NCBI GenBank assembly: GCA_029204225.1
Contig: CM055095.1
Coordinates: forward strand, 49,854,841 to 49,918,840
DNA from: Diphasiastrum complanatum
Lineage: Eukaryota; Streptophyta; Lycopodiopsida; Lycopodiales; Lycopodiaceae
Direction of reading: 5' to 3'
DNA: 64,000 nucleotides
The position numbers and the translations under genes are program-made. This document shows positions 10,021-21,544 of this stretch, piece after piece. The notes beneath the pieces are model-generated. The model ran no database searches and was not told where the DNA came from. It was given only the letters and a program-made list of their open reading frames with translations. Every line of letters begins with the position of its first letter. The first letter of the stretch is position 1.

Positions 10021-12642
10021 AGCAAGCCTTTGTAATCAGAAACGTTTTGTTTCTTCAGAAATGCTCCACATTGTCTCACATGCAACCTTGCAAGTCTGCT
10101 ACTATCTAGGAGCACACTCTCCAAACTTCTCCCACCATGCAATTGGGGGATAAAACATAAACATCCTTTGTTGTGCCCCATATTTTGTGAAAGTAAGATG
10201 ACATTTTCTTGAAACAAATAGCACATGTCTGAATGTCTAGATAGAACCACCAAATATAGGTGAACAAACTCGCTCCTTAGCAATTAATTAAATATCATAT
10301 TGGCAACATGAAAAGGCTTATGAAAGCAATTCCTGAGGGGTCAAAACTTAGAACAATCGTGAAATGTGCTCAAACATGAATGCTCGTCAAAATAGTGCCT
10401 CTCTCAAATAGATTGAAAAGCAAGTAGAAGCACCCTATCCATTCATAAGACATGGATACGTTAATAATCTGGCACTTTGTATCACTTCAAGCATTTAATA
10501 TATTTCTGCATCCAAACTTCATCCATGAAATTTGAATGGACTCCAACACCCTACTAACACAATCAACTTTCGCTCTCCAATTCTAGTCGTGAAATTTTTC
10601 GATGGTGGGACCCTACACAATACTAGCACCAACCTTAATTATGTGCCTTAAGCAATGGTTTTCAATAGCGCAAGTCGCATAAGTAGAGAAATCTCCTAAT
10701 CTCAATGGCGCCTATGATTATCGCTTAGCTACTAGGCAATAAACAAAAAATCTTTGCCCCTTAATGGCGTGCAAATTCTTGATGGCCCCACCAAAGGACC
10801 TAACGAATAGAGGCACCAAGTGCATCCTTTGCCCCATCCTCGACACTCAACAAATTCAAATTTGAATTTCAACATTATAAAATGATAATTTATGCATTTG
10901 TGTGATGGGCCTTGAAGTTGAAGGCTCTCCTCATACCGGTTCCCACAATGTCGTTGTCGTATTAAACCATTGATGAAAGAAACTTGGGCTTGGAAGCAAA
11001 GGAAACAAATCATGATTCATAAATGCCAAAGCTGAACGGCGAACAAATAAGGAGCAAAAAACGTCCTATCTTTCATAATAGTTCTAAGATTTGGCATCAT
11101 CCATGCAATTTGTGGTGGGGTTTGTGAGTACGACCAATATTGTAGCCAAACACCCCCAACAATCATGTTGTTACCCAAATAGAGCCAAATGTAAAGCTTC
11201 TCTGATAGCACTTGCACATCGACCTCTTAGCACTCAGACTTCCAAATGATTCCAAGTTAGAACAAAACTAGTTGTGATTCCAAGTTAGAACTTTTGACCT
11301 TAGCATGATGAAACTTGAAAGTCCTAACTATCAAAGGTGACAAAATTCAAGAGGGAGAAAAGGAGATCTAGATAGACTTCAAATTATCATTAGCGACAAT
11401 AGTAGCTCCTCTAGATCTTCCTCTTCTTCTTCTCTCCTCCTACTTCCTATCCTACTCCTCTCTCATCTTTCTTTTTCTTCTTGTTCTTCCTCCCCCTTCT
11501 TTTCCTCCTCCTGTTTACTTCTTCTTCCCTAGCTCCCCTTAATTTTTCCTCTTCCTCCTCTTCTCCTCTTTCCTCGTCTTCTTATCTGGTCCTCTACTCC
11601 TCTTCTAATCTTCTCCTCGTTCCTTGTCTTCTTATGTTTATGCTTCCATTCTTTCTCCCTCCTTTCCAGTTTCTCCTTCCACTTACTCTCTCCTCACACT
11701 ACGTCCATGCTCTACTCTCGTGCAAGAACTCAAATGGGCTGCCCAAACGAGGCATGTTTGAAAATTTTGCACTTATTCTCTTCAATTGAAATCAAACAAA
11801 AGAATTCAATTTAAGAACCTTGATTCAAAATCCAAACAAAATCACGATCTAAGAAAACTATGGAGAGGGCTTTGTATTCCATTCAAGGAAAAAAAGCACA
11901 TAGAAGCCATGAGTTTGGGGCAAATAGCAATTGTACAATGGAGATCAAACTATAGAATACCCAACAACTTTAATACTTATTCATTACAAAGAATAATATA
12001 TGATCTTAGACTCCATTGCCCTATTCAAAGAACAAAGCTGCATGAGCTAATCCTACAATCTTGGATGGAAAGAGAGTGCATAAAGCTTCTAGAAAATCAA
12101 TCTCTCATTCCTCCAGCATGTAAAGCAAAGAGTAAAATCAGGAACATGAATTGTAGAAAAACCCATGTGCGACAGAATACAACAGCAAATAGATGTTTGC
12201 TTTCAAATAACTGCCAAGGCTTTCTGTGCAGGGAAAAAATAATTCCACAATACTTATTAGGGTGTTTCCATTTCATGAAACAAGCACATGGGAAAGCTCG
12301 TTTCTCCATGAAAAAGACACATGGATACTTATTATTCTGTAACTACAACTTGAACTGAGTCTGCAAAAGCAGAAGCAGGTTCTCCATTAAGCTAACAGGT
12401 ATCAATCACAACAAGGAAGACAAGCAGATGGAACTTTTCAACTGGATGAGTTTTAACATTACCATGATCTGTGGCAATAACCAAACAGCTGCTAAAGCCA
12501 TTTGAAAGAATACCGCATTGAAAATGTTAGAGAAAACTGTATTCAAATCAGTCTTGTTTCTGAAAATGCAGCTCTAGCAAGCATGAGTATTGTGTTCATG
12601 TGCACATCTGACACAGCATATCAAGAGAGAACAAAAACTTAC
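10021..12642. other. CBP80 intron with a long pyrimidine tract
   Basis: From about 11405 to 11735 the plus strand is almost pure C and T (CTTCT, CCTCCT runs). Elsewhere only unassigned frames were seen. A 190-codon plus-strand frame at 11786-12358 has no recognisable motif and looks like chance. A minus-strand stretch near 10760-10900 weakly resembles a BED zinc finger but is too decayed to call. Confidence 0.35.
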
Positions 12643-12727
12643 TTGAGAGAAAACTGTTTCTGCCATGAGATATTCGTAGCGGAATGGAACAGGCAGCCCA
12701 ACCATGTAAGTTGCACATTCTTTTCGA
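12643..12727 (-). CDS. CBP80: CBP80 exon h (last recognised exon)
   Basis: This 85-bp exon completes the split cysteine and encodes RKECATYMVGLPVPFRYEYL followed by MAETVFSQ. The acceptor is CAACACAG and the donor GTAAGT. The next CBP80 segment (around LLPQP.FK...DLCKALPGAFP) was looked for by eye in 1-12642 on the minus strand and not found. The intron after this exon is therefore probably longer than 12.6 kb. Confidence 0.94.
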
Positions 12728-14924
12728 CTGTGTTGTCCAAATAAAAAAGTTTCAGAACTGTCAATCTCATCTTATGTCGATCTGACTTACCTTTTATCTT
12801 TGAAATAAATGCCCATCAATTAGCTTTTTTCCTCTACTATAAAATGGATATCTTGAAGTACGACCTCAAATTCTTGTCCAAATTTATCTAACAATTTTCA
12901 GGGAAGCCAATTGCAGCTCAAAACACTAATTTAGGTTTCAGTATTGTTGAACCAAAGTGGGAAACAATAGGTACTTATTAACAGGAGTATAGACTTTACT
13001 AAAGATTGAAAAGATTGACAAATGATTTCCCTAAAAGACGAATTATTGAGTTGACCAAAATCATGACCACCATCATTTGGTAGCATGCATCCTGTTTTAA
13101 CATAGAATGAAGTAGTCCTCCAATAAGTAGTGAGTTGATTAGGACTTCTTTCCTCTCCCTGAGGTCAGGAGTTTTACTTCATTGCACTGCACAAATGAGG
13201 ACATACGACAGAAGGAAAAAAATGGAACTAAGCAAGCAGCCAACACGTGTTCTAACAGAATTTGCTACTGTAAATGGATCTGTAGCACTCTGATAACCAG
13301 TTTATGGGGCTTAAGTGCATGCTGCCTGTACGGAGATAATAGACTACTAGCACAACAACTGCTTGAAACAATTTGAGTTAGATTGCTTGTCATCATATTC
13401 TGGCAGATGTCTTCAACAAGAAACTCAGTCTGTATACTTTACATGTAAAACTGCATTCACAACGGACTACTAGATAGCATCACTTTCATGTTGAGGGATG
13501 AAAAGAATGCAAACTGGATACCGCTAGACTGGATGGAGCTTGACGTCACAAGGCCATATCAAGCATACGGTCTAGCAGATACTTTAAATGAAAAAATAAC
13601 ATTTTTCATCCCAACAAATCAAAACAGTGAAAAAACTGAACATCAGAAACGTACAGTTCCGTATGCCCAGATACATATGTTTTTTTTAAAAACCTTGCTT
13701 TACCTTATTTATATTTAAAACAAGCACAATAATATATAATATATATTGACAAACTGTTATATGATATATATTGATATAAATTCGTAGATTGACCTCTTAT
13801 CTTCCACTAATTTTTTAAACTTTGAAAAAAAATTTCTTAAAAATGGGTCACATTCAGAAACAAATGGCATGGCAAGTACTTTGTTTTGAAACAGTCAACC
13901 ATAGAGGCCCATTCTTGATTAATAAATTTTTTTTACAAGGGAATACAATCGTTCTCCAAAAAATAAAACGTTTTTTAAGCTAGTGAAAAGTAGGGATCAC
14001 ATTGGGCTGCCTTAAATAGATTTAGACAAAAAATACCATTCATGCATAAAAAATAGCTCAATGATATATAAAAAGACATGTATTGAACCTACTGCAATAA
14101 TTATCATGTCAAATTGTCAGAGAAGTTAATGCAGACAGTATAATGATTAGGATTCTAGCTCTAGCAGTCAAGAGTCATGAGCCATGAGTCATGCAAGTAT
14201 TGGATAACGCAGCCAAAGAGAATCCAGCATTTTCAATATAATCAAACCTAGAGAAAACTGGAAACCAAGGGCAAAAGTGATAGCAAAACGGCTGATAAAA
14301 CAAAACACAAGAAATCCAGGGGCAAAAGCAAAAGATATTATATTTTGTGGAAAATCGTGACCTAGGAAATGTGAAGCCATGTACTCAAAATAGGAGACCA
14401 ACAAAAGCAACAAGCCTCAAGCACAGAGGAAAGTAAATAGAAGTCAACAAACCAAAAAACCAGGGAATGCAATGAGCGACGAAACTTATGGGAGGAAAAA
14501 TGGCAAAAGAGGTCCAAAGGACCCTTTGACCAAAGAACAAGTCTTGGGGTGACATGGAGGCCAAATGGAAGCATTTCTTAACCAACCAAGGACCACATTG
14601 GTTGGGAATTGAGCTACCTACCTTAAGTACCTCTTGACTTCTCAAGAGGAGGACACTCTACTTATGGCTTGCACATGGCCCCATGACCCATACTCATGCC
14701 AAATTTAAACATACCCTTGCCACACTCTACCCATCACCATACATCAATCCAAACATCTATAAAAGAGGACAGGAGAGCGCAGAGAGAATTGCAAGTTGCA
14801 GCTTGTTAAATGCCATTTGGACCAGAAATTACAAAAGAACGTGCCACACCCAAGTTCGATGACTCCTTGGGATGTCCAAAAATCATAAAATGCATAGGAA
14901 GGCCAGTATTTCATCTATTACGGA
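12728..14924. other. intron sequence with a dispersed repeat fragment
   Basis: AT-rich intron. The part around 13955-14060 (containing CATTGGGCTGCCTTAAA) recurs near 48260-48340, so both are probably remnants of one dispersed repeat. No coding capacity was recognised. Confidence 0.35.
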
Positions 14925-15190
14925 AATGGAAAGAAGAGTGTGACACTGCCTTCAACCAACTGAAGGAGAAGCTTACATAGGCCCTAGTCCTGTCCTTAGA
15001 AAGACCAAATTTTGAACATTTCTTCCTTCTAGATGTTGATCGGCCAAGGGGAATGGAGCCATATTATCTCAAAAGGACCGGAAAAGGAAAAGTGCCTTAT
15101 GTAATTAAAAATCTTAACAATGCACAGAGAAGATAGGCCCTCATCACTGATGAACTATGTAAGGAATTCTCTACTTCGAATATAGTCTAC
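14925..15190 (+). pseudogene. Ty3/gypsy RT-RNase H junction scrap
   Basis: One frame reads KWKEECDTAFNQLKEKLT, then ALVLSLERPNFEHFFLLDVD and later NLNNAQRR, LITDELC. This is the tether between gypsy RT and RNase H and the start of RNase H. The usual T-D-A-S active site has become L-D-V-D-R. It is a short relic in the intron between CBP80 exons g and h. Confidence 0.65.
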
Positions 15191-15478
15191 ACCAGTGTCA
15201 TTTTGTTGTAAGGAATTATCAGCTCTCATGACCTATTCATTCTCACTAGGAAGGAAATGAGGTAAATTATGTGCCATACGTCGTAAAAAGTGAAAATCCC
15301 TAAGCAATACATGATGATATGAATCATATAGAAAGCCATTATTCTGAATATAACTGAGAAATGGCAAACAAAAGTAGCTAGCATATTCTATACCTTGTGA
15401 GTAATCAATCAAGAAAAATAAAGAGCCAGTCCTCCAGATTTACTCTACTCTGATGTAAGAAGTTGAGTTTAAGCCTAC

Positions 15479-15549
15479 CAGCCATTGAGATAGTGAAGAA
15501 CATCAAGGAGATACTCCTCCACAACAAATCTGTCGATTGGGGCCATTTT
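15479..15549 (-). CDS. CBP80: CBP80 exon g
   Basis: This 71-bp exon encodes KMAPIDRFVVEEYLLDVLHY followed by LNG, plus two bases (TG) of a split cysteine codon. PIDRFVVEEYLLDVL is almost invariant in plant CBP80. The acceptor is TTTACAG and the donor GTAGGC. The split codon is completed by T from exon h. A gypsy RNase H scrap lies about 290 bp downstream in the next intron. Confidence 0.94.
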
Positions 15550-17527
15550 CTGTAAAAACATAAATATTTCAACACAAGTAGGAACAACAGTTCATAATGG
15601 CAAGTAGGAATCACATGTTCAAGTTATAAAGCCTTCAAGCCTCCAAGTTATGCTACTGCATTTGAAAAATATAAAACAGTGAAGGAATAAATACTTAAGT
15701 ACAGTTCAACAAGTTGTAATGCCACTGTATGTAGTTACGTGTTCCTTCTTTAGACTTCCTACAACAGTGAGGCAACCATTCATAACGTAACAAGCAAGGG
15801 TCAAGCATTAACCATCCATGCAATCCATTCTAGCCCGGGAGTCATGCTAGCATGCCAACTTCCTAGAGTTCAATGACAGTGGGCAGTGTGAACTCCTGAA
15901 TGGATCAAGTCTTACAAAAATTCTATGATCTTCAAAGTTCAGTAACGTCTACAAACAAGTTGACATTCCTTATTGCTTCTCCTCAAACGGGAAAAACTTT
16001 GCAATCATTGATGGCTGCGCTTCCTATTCTTCTTTTCAGAACTTCCTCCAACAACTTTAAGGAGGTCAGGCATTCATTTTACATTCATCTTTCATCAATT
16101 CACTAGCCTTATATCAGGCCATGTATGCAACAATGTACATAAGGAGAGCAGAGGTTGGCCTTATTGCCTTTAACGTTCATTGCCTTGGCAGCACCCCCAC
16201 AGTGGTACATCACATACCCTTTGACACACATGACGCTAGTTGCAAATGTCTTTTTCATTATTCTCAATCGGGGACAAGAAAATTCCATGGTGTTGCTAGA
16301 GAGCACAGGTTATGAGAATGAGTCAATTCACCTATAGATGCCTGATATACTATGAGAATCAAGATATTAAATTTGTATTCCTCGTGAGCGTTTGAGCTGT
16401 GTTGTAGAGATGTTAAGATGGAGATGTTTCACCTCCAAAAATTGATCATCAAGACCTGAGAGTCCATAGCAGGCCCCAACCCTAACATCTTTTGGTATAG
16501 ACAATGCATTCGAGATGATTCAGAGTCTGAGGGCGTGGCAAGATTTACCAATCAAGCACATTAGTGAGAGTCGAGACCTCCAACCACAAAGACTCATGCA
16601 AAAATTCTCCACTACACAAAATACGCACATCTGGACAAAAACCAAGCACAACAGAAATAACAGACTCTCACTTGCAGAGCAACTTCACATCACATATCAC
16701 TGTATTATTTGATCCAAAAATGAAAATTGTAAATAAACTATGTAACCTGTACCTGTTCTAACTTAAGATTATATTTCCTGCATATTGTAGCATTAACTCT
16801 AGCTTGATAGCAATTGGCTAGGGTATCATGCTTTCTAGGCTAATGTCAAGTTTCCTCTCACATGTTTTCTATCACATTGATTGAAAGCATTAATAGATCA
16901 CTACCTCCATTGTGCATACAATACCTAGGCACGAAGCTGATGAAAGTCATACGATTCACCATTGCCAAACACTTTATAAGTTACCATTTTGATAGCTTGA
17001 TTTACGTAACCAGGAGGAATTTTGCTTTATTGCACAGTTCTTGGACCAAGCTATTACCTATGAACTAGCCACTATTATCTACAATGTATAAGACTAACAA
17101 ATAAACCCTCTGTTTATGTTAGTTTCAAGTTAGAGACTATCATGGACATCGTCGAAATGATCCAGAATGCACTACAACCCAGACTGAGTAATTTTCTTAT
17201 TAAGAAAGATAACTTATTGTTGGAAAAAACTTTGACAATTTAGTTAGCATAAAACGTTTACTGTATAAAAAACAGTAGATAGAAAGTCATTGAAAGCAGG
17301 AAAATTGGTTGTAGATAGAGATGAGACTCTTTGTAACGAAAGATGCTTCTAATGTAAGAGCACATGGGATGTGCTCAACAACCTCTACAACACACCCTAA
17401 CCCATCAAGTATTGCATGAAATTTTGCATGTTTTACCTTTGACACTTATCCTAACAAAATGTCCATTTTCCACACAGATGAGTGGATAGAACTTTTAAAC
17501 ATGTCTTGGTGATTAGATGAAAAATAA
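15550..17527. other. CBP80 intron, nothing recognised
   Basis: Only short unconvincing frames are present. No repeat, RNA gene or exon was seen. Confidence 0.35.
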
Positions 17528-17982
17528 TGCCAAAAGGCATATAAGACCAAATACATATATCTAAAGTATGATGAATACTAAGAGGTGCATATAAAACAGA
17601 TTAGACTAGCAAGACTAAACAACTCTTTGCTCTACTATCATGATAGGTGATTCTCAGAGATAATACAATGGATTGTAGTATAACTAAAGCCATACAACAA
17701 CAAAGCAAAATTGTATGATATGTCATGTCACAAAGGACCCCTGCCGAAGAAAGCAAGGATAGATTACGAAGTCGGTCTTGAAAAGGAAACAATGAGCCTA
17801 TGAGCCCTAGATCTGCAAAATCTCTTGGTAGCCATGACGCTCGGTCTCACAGCAATACATTGTCATCGGTCCCAGTGAACTTTGAAGGTCTTGAGAAGGG
17901 ATATTTGACACATCCTTTGAGAATGTCCCAACCTCAAGGTCGGGTCTGGGCGTGTCCTTAAGAAAAAGGAGGTGATATGGGA

Positions 17983-19000
17983 CTAGGAGTCCCGATGTCT
18001 ATACTGACTTCTCTGACATATATCTCTACAGAGCAGGAACATCTCACGCAACATCAAGGCCACACATCGAGGGTCTACATGTGAAATAAGTGAACACAGT
18101 GTGACTAGAATCACTAAAAAGACAATGGTAACATCCCCTGGTCTCATAATAGACAAGGAATCTAAATAGAAATTGCTCCTCAAACTCCACTTCTCCAAAT
18201 GTGCATATCTGACAAAGCCTGTCCATGTGAGGAATGCCCTAAAAGCACCCAATCTCCACATATAACTGGTATGAGGAAACTCAGAATTGTCCCAATGTGA
18301 AACGGAGGCAATGTGAGAGCCCACTATCCAAGTAACCAGGTAAAACTGGCACCCCAACAATATCCAACTATCAGAAACATGAACGGTAAAAATCTGGTTT
18401 GACCCAAGAGGGCCATACCATGTCACTTGAGAATACGCACAATAAATAACCCCCCTATTTACTAATGGAATCCCCCTTGTAAATTCGAAATAACAATGCC
18501 ATATGTATGTAAGAGATGAGAAGAGAATCCTGGGTGTACCATGAGAACTGATATCTTGGTGATCAGGAAGCTGTTGAGAAGAGAGAAGAGCTATATGTGG
18601 ATAGTGTGAAACCAGAAGACTCGTCATGACTCACTCTCTAAATGAATGTAATCTGCCTGAAAATAGCCTCAACCCGGAGTGGTATGACAGCAAACTCAAC
18701 AAGGATAATCTGGTAAAAAACAAAGAACTCGGCCTGGATCATACATGCAAGCATAGTGACCTGTAGACGAGAAATACTAGTCCACTCCTACTCAAGAATC
18801 TCTATGCACCAAGCCTTTGCTGCATACATAGGTGTAGGTGAAACAATGGTGTCAAACAATCTGCACTTACTCAAGGCATCACGATTGTGCGTCCTAAACC
18901 AAAACTGCTCAAGACTAACCAGAGAAGTATGGCCCTTTCCGCAGTCTAGCTGTGGTGACATGTCTCATACTAAAAATGGGTCCAGTAAAGGATGTCCCCA
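17983..19000 (-). pseudogene. LINE ORF2 C-terminal region, decayed
   Basis: Frames match the better preserved copy at 20124-21235: KCRLFDTIV, MYAAKAW, SISRLQV, IILVEFAV, VEAIF, and near the end DPRCVALMLREM. The C-terminal zinc motif is broken. The first C-X2-C remains (LCQIC), but the expected histidine and last cysteine are Q and F (EEQFLFRF). Several stops and frameshifts are present. Confidence 0.72.
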
Positions 19001-19232
19001 AATAAGAATAAGAGCTCATGAATGTACAAACCCAAGACTGTGAGGGAGAGGGAGCAACCCAACATCACCCCTAGTAGTACTCCTAACTCACTCGCGCAAG
19101 AACCCAAACAACCTAGGCTCTAGAAATAGACGGACCATGATCCAGGTATCTAACTTGCCCAGTTTGATAAATGGAAAATAAACCAGATGCCTTAGCCTCC
19201 TATGAAAATTTCTTACGCTCACAATCATATTA

Positions 19233-19564
19233 TCTTGGATTAGAGTCATCATTGCCACCTTTAAGTTGTACTCCAAGTCGTAGAGCATCCACTTCCGCCT
19301 TCAAATAACCTTCAAACGCTTTTCTTGGCATATATATGTCTTTTGCAGGGATGGCAGCAATAAAAGGATTGGCAGCTGAGGAAGAGGGCACCAAGACAAC
19401 AGCTGAGGCAGCAGACAAGGAAGACAGCTTCGTTGCAGACAGGGCAGGCTGTGCAGTCTGCTGCCACGCAGGAATCGCTGCTACTGCTGCCAGAATCCGG
19501 GGAGCAGGATGGAGAGCGGGGTGGGGAACTGGGGAGCTAGCTCCCCCCATTTCCATGGTGCCAT
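19233..19564 (-). pseudogene. LINE ORF1 N-terminal region
   Basis: The start codon context MAPWKWGE resembles MAPRKRGGG of the ORF1-only unit. The following frame (from 19556) is rich in A, P and S, like the low-complexity ORF1 N-terminus, and ends ALRLGVQLKGGNDDS with a stop near 19230. The coiled-coil and RNA-binding parts are absent. Confidence 0.5.
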
Positions 19565-19613
19565 AGGGGAAGGAGGGTGGGGAGAGCTGGAGGGAGAGGG
19601 CAATGGTGCCATA

Positions 19614-19646
19614 AAGAGAGAGAGAGAGAGAGAGAGAGAAAGAAAG
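19614..19646. repeat. (GA)n/(CT)n tract between LINE copies 3 and 4
   Basis: An AG dinucleotide run passes into GAAA repeats. On the minus strand it is the CTTT/CT tail of the upstream LINE end and the first bases of the next LINE copy. Confidence 0.9.
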
Positions 19647-19841
19647 CTTTATTAACGTCTTTTCCATGCCAAAAGGCGTATAAGACGAACGAGTACATCG
19701 TCTAAAAGTTGGACACACAACGGATCAGTGCCGTCAAAGCAAAATAACAAAACTAACTAAGAAGAGATTCATATAGCCAGGATTATATGGTGCGTAGACC
19801 ATTTACATGTTCAACTGGACATCTCTTCATTTCTCTATCTC
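19640..19841 (-). mobile_element. LINE copy 3: severely 5'-truncated 3' end
   Basis: About 200 bp matches the 3' UTR of the ORF1-only units (shared words CATATAATCCTGG-like, GACGGCA, CTTATACGCC). It ends with the hairpin at 19657-19686, TTAATAAAG and a CTTT/CT tail. On the minus strand it starts directly in the CT tail of LINE copy 2. Confidence 0.78.
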
Positions 19842-19878
19842 AGAGAGAGAGAGAGAGAGAGAGAGAAAGAAAGAAAGA
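19842..19878. repeat. (GA)n(GAAA)n tract, tail of LINE copy 2
   Basis: The minus strand reads CTTT repeats then CT repeats directly after ATTAATAAAAT. The next LINE copy begins in it. Confidence 0.9.
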
Positions 19879-19888
19879 TTTTATTAAT

Positions 19889-19917
19889 GTCCTTGAATAC
19901 CCTAAGGTACATAGGAC
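19889..19917 (-). ncRNA. 3'-terminal LINE hairpin, variant 2
   Basis: The minus strand folds as GTCCT...AGGAC (outer stem) enclosing GTACC-TTAG-GGTAT (inner stem, one G-T pair). Compared with the other copies, both stems carry paired changes (C-G for T-A, A-T for G-C). It lies directly before the poly-A-signal-like ATTAATAAA. Confidence 0.7.
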
Positions 19918-20123
19918 TAAGGAAAGGTACATGTCAAGCGTGCACATAGGAGCTTAAAGCTCAATCATCTATAAAACTAAATAACTGCAAATACAATGCA
20001 TAAAGACAGCTGGCCCAGTCAGGATCCAATAGCCTGGAATCATATATCACGATGCCCATCAGCATGAAAGAAATGGTGGATGGTATGCTATGAAGGTGTG
20101 ATTAGATGTGCCCTGGACCTCTG

Positions 20124-21235
20124 TCACCGGATAGGCCGTCGGTGTCGTCTCTGCTGTCGTGGTGCTATGGGCTGTGATCTAATAACTGACTGTCTCTCTG
20201 GCCGTCGACATGGTCTCTGATGCCGGTGTACGAAGGAGTCGGGAATCTCGGCCTCTCCATCTGAGTCGCTGCCTATGGGTACCTCGGATCTCTGTCTCCG
20301 ACGGGATATGCACTCATCAATGCTCAGCTGTGTTAGGGAATGTGTACCATCTAGTCTCCTCCTCCTCAGGTCTGACATCTCTCGGATCATCAGTGCGACA
20401 CATCTAGGGTCCTCATAAGATATTAAAGTAGAAAGTGTAATTGGGTGCTCTCTGAACAAGCAGTAGTACCGCCCCCGTATCTCATAGTAAGCTGGACATC
20501 TGAAGAGGAAATGTGACTCGTCCTTAGTCTCATGCATAACACACATGCTACAAAGCCGGTCCTCTCGTGGGGTGCCACTGTATCTGCCAGTCTCAATAGC
20601 CAACTGATGTGAAGAAACCCGAAACTGACCCATCGCTATTCGCAGACTATGTGATATACTCCTCAGCAAGTAACCAAATATTATGGGGCAGCCAGCCGGA
20701 TCAAGAGATAGAAAATGTGTACGATAAAACTCACTCTTGGTCCCCAATGGACCCTGCCAAGTGATATGAAGATATGATCTGTAAAGGAGGCCTCTGATGT
20801 ATTGGTGGGTGCCCGCAGGTAGATCACTGATCTGGATACCCAACGTGGAGAGGAGACGGCAAGCCTGGGAGTACCATGAGAAAAGGTGTCCCTCTGAGTG
20901 TAGGCGCCGGGATGAAGATAAAACTGCAACTACATAATGTGTAACCCCGTCCAAAAGATCCTCTAACCTCTGTATGAATGTCACAATATGGAATAAGGCC
21001 TCAATCTGAATGGGGGGGACCGCGAACTCCGCCAAGATAATCTGGTGTGGTACTGAGGGCATAGCCCGTATCATCCGGGAGAGCAAACGAATCTGGAGCC
21101 GGGAGATATATGTCCAATCAGTAGCTGTCAGACCAGTACTCCATGTCTCGGAAGCATACATAGCTGAGGGCACAACCATAGTGTCAAAGAGCCAACACTT
21201 ACTAGTCGCATCTCTGATGTGTGAGCTGAAACATA
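20124..21235 (-). pseudogene. LINE ORF2 C-terminal region (post-RT domain and zinc motif)
   Basis: A single open frame covers at least 352 residues. It begins just upstream of VVPSAMYASETW and contains WTYISRLQIRLLSRMIRAMP, IILAEFAVPPIQIEALFHI, GQFRVSSHQLAIETGRYSGT, LCSMCVMHETKDESHFLFRC and DPRCVALMIREM. The C-X2-C-X9-H-X4-C box is the zinc motif found at the end of many jockey- and RTE-like ORF2 proteins. The RT core and endonuclease are missing by 5' truncation. The C-terminus is very rich in arginine. This is the best preserved ORF2 segment in the window. Confidence 0.83.
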
Positions 21236-21277
21236 AGAGAGAGAAGAAGAATAAGAAGAAGAAGAAGCTTTATTAAC

Positions 21278-21307
21278 GTCTTTTCCAAGCCAAAAGGCAT
21301 ATAAGAC
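21278..21307 (-). ncRNA. 3'-terminal LINE hairpin, ORF1-only unit
   Basis: GTCTT...AAGAC outer stem around ATGCC-TTTT-GGCTT, with one mismatch in the inner stem. It is followed by GTTAATAAAGC and the tail. Confidence 0.7.
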
Positions 21308-21544
21308 GAACAAGTACACCAGCAAAAGTGGAACCAAGACGGAGCAATGCCGTCAAACAACATAACTAAAACCAAACTAACTAAGAAGAGGATAATGTCC
21401 AGGATTATATGGTACGAAGAACATTTACAAACTCAACTGGCATCTCTTCAGTGTTCTAACTCTCTCACTAACTCTGAACAATCTCAGATATCTCATTAAT
21501 AGCAGCAGGTTTAAGATCTACAAAACGAATGATACCATCCCTAT

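Larger units (their letters stand above)
17528..19640 (-). mobile_element. LINE copy 4 of the minus-strand chain (ORF1 start + ORF2 end, internally deleted)
   Basis: Reading the minus strand, the copy starts in the CT tract at 19640-19614. It has an ORF1-like N-terminus (MAPWKWG at 19564, compare MAPRKRG in the unit at 22618), then jumps to an ORF2 C-terminus (about 19000-17983), then about 450 bp of 3' UTR to the hairpin at 17528-17548. The RT and endonuclease parts are missing. The outer 3' arm of the hairpin has decayed and no tail is left. Confidence 0.7.
19842..21235 (-). mobile_element. LINE copy 2: 5'-truncated, carries ORF2 C-terminus
   Basis: On the minus strand the copy starts abruptly at about 21235 within ORF2, right after the CT tail of LINE copy 1. 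It encodes about 370 residues of ORF2, then has a 3' UTR of about 200 bp, a hairpin at 19889-19917 with different sequence but the same fold as the other copies, ATTAATAAAA and a CTTT/CT tail. The 5' truncation is typical of target-primed reverse transcription. Confidence 0.85.

Noticed and set aside
10732-11220. BED-finger hAT or plant mobile-domain coding scrap on the minus strand
   Set aside because: The C-X2-C pair is present but the histidines are not, and the frame has no further support.
11786-12358. 190-codon plus-strand frame
   Set aside because: No domain, start context or homology signal; it is antisense to the CBP80 intron and AT-rich, so it is most likely chance.
16109-16306. 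65-codon minus-strand frame as a further CBP80 exon
   Set aside because: It does not fit between exons f and g, which already join without a gap, and shows no CBP80 motif.
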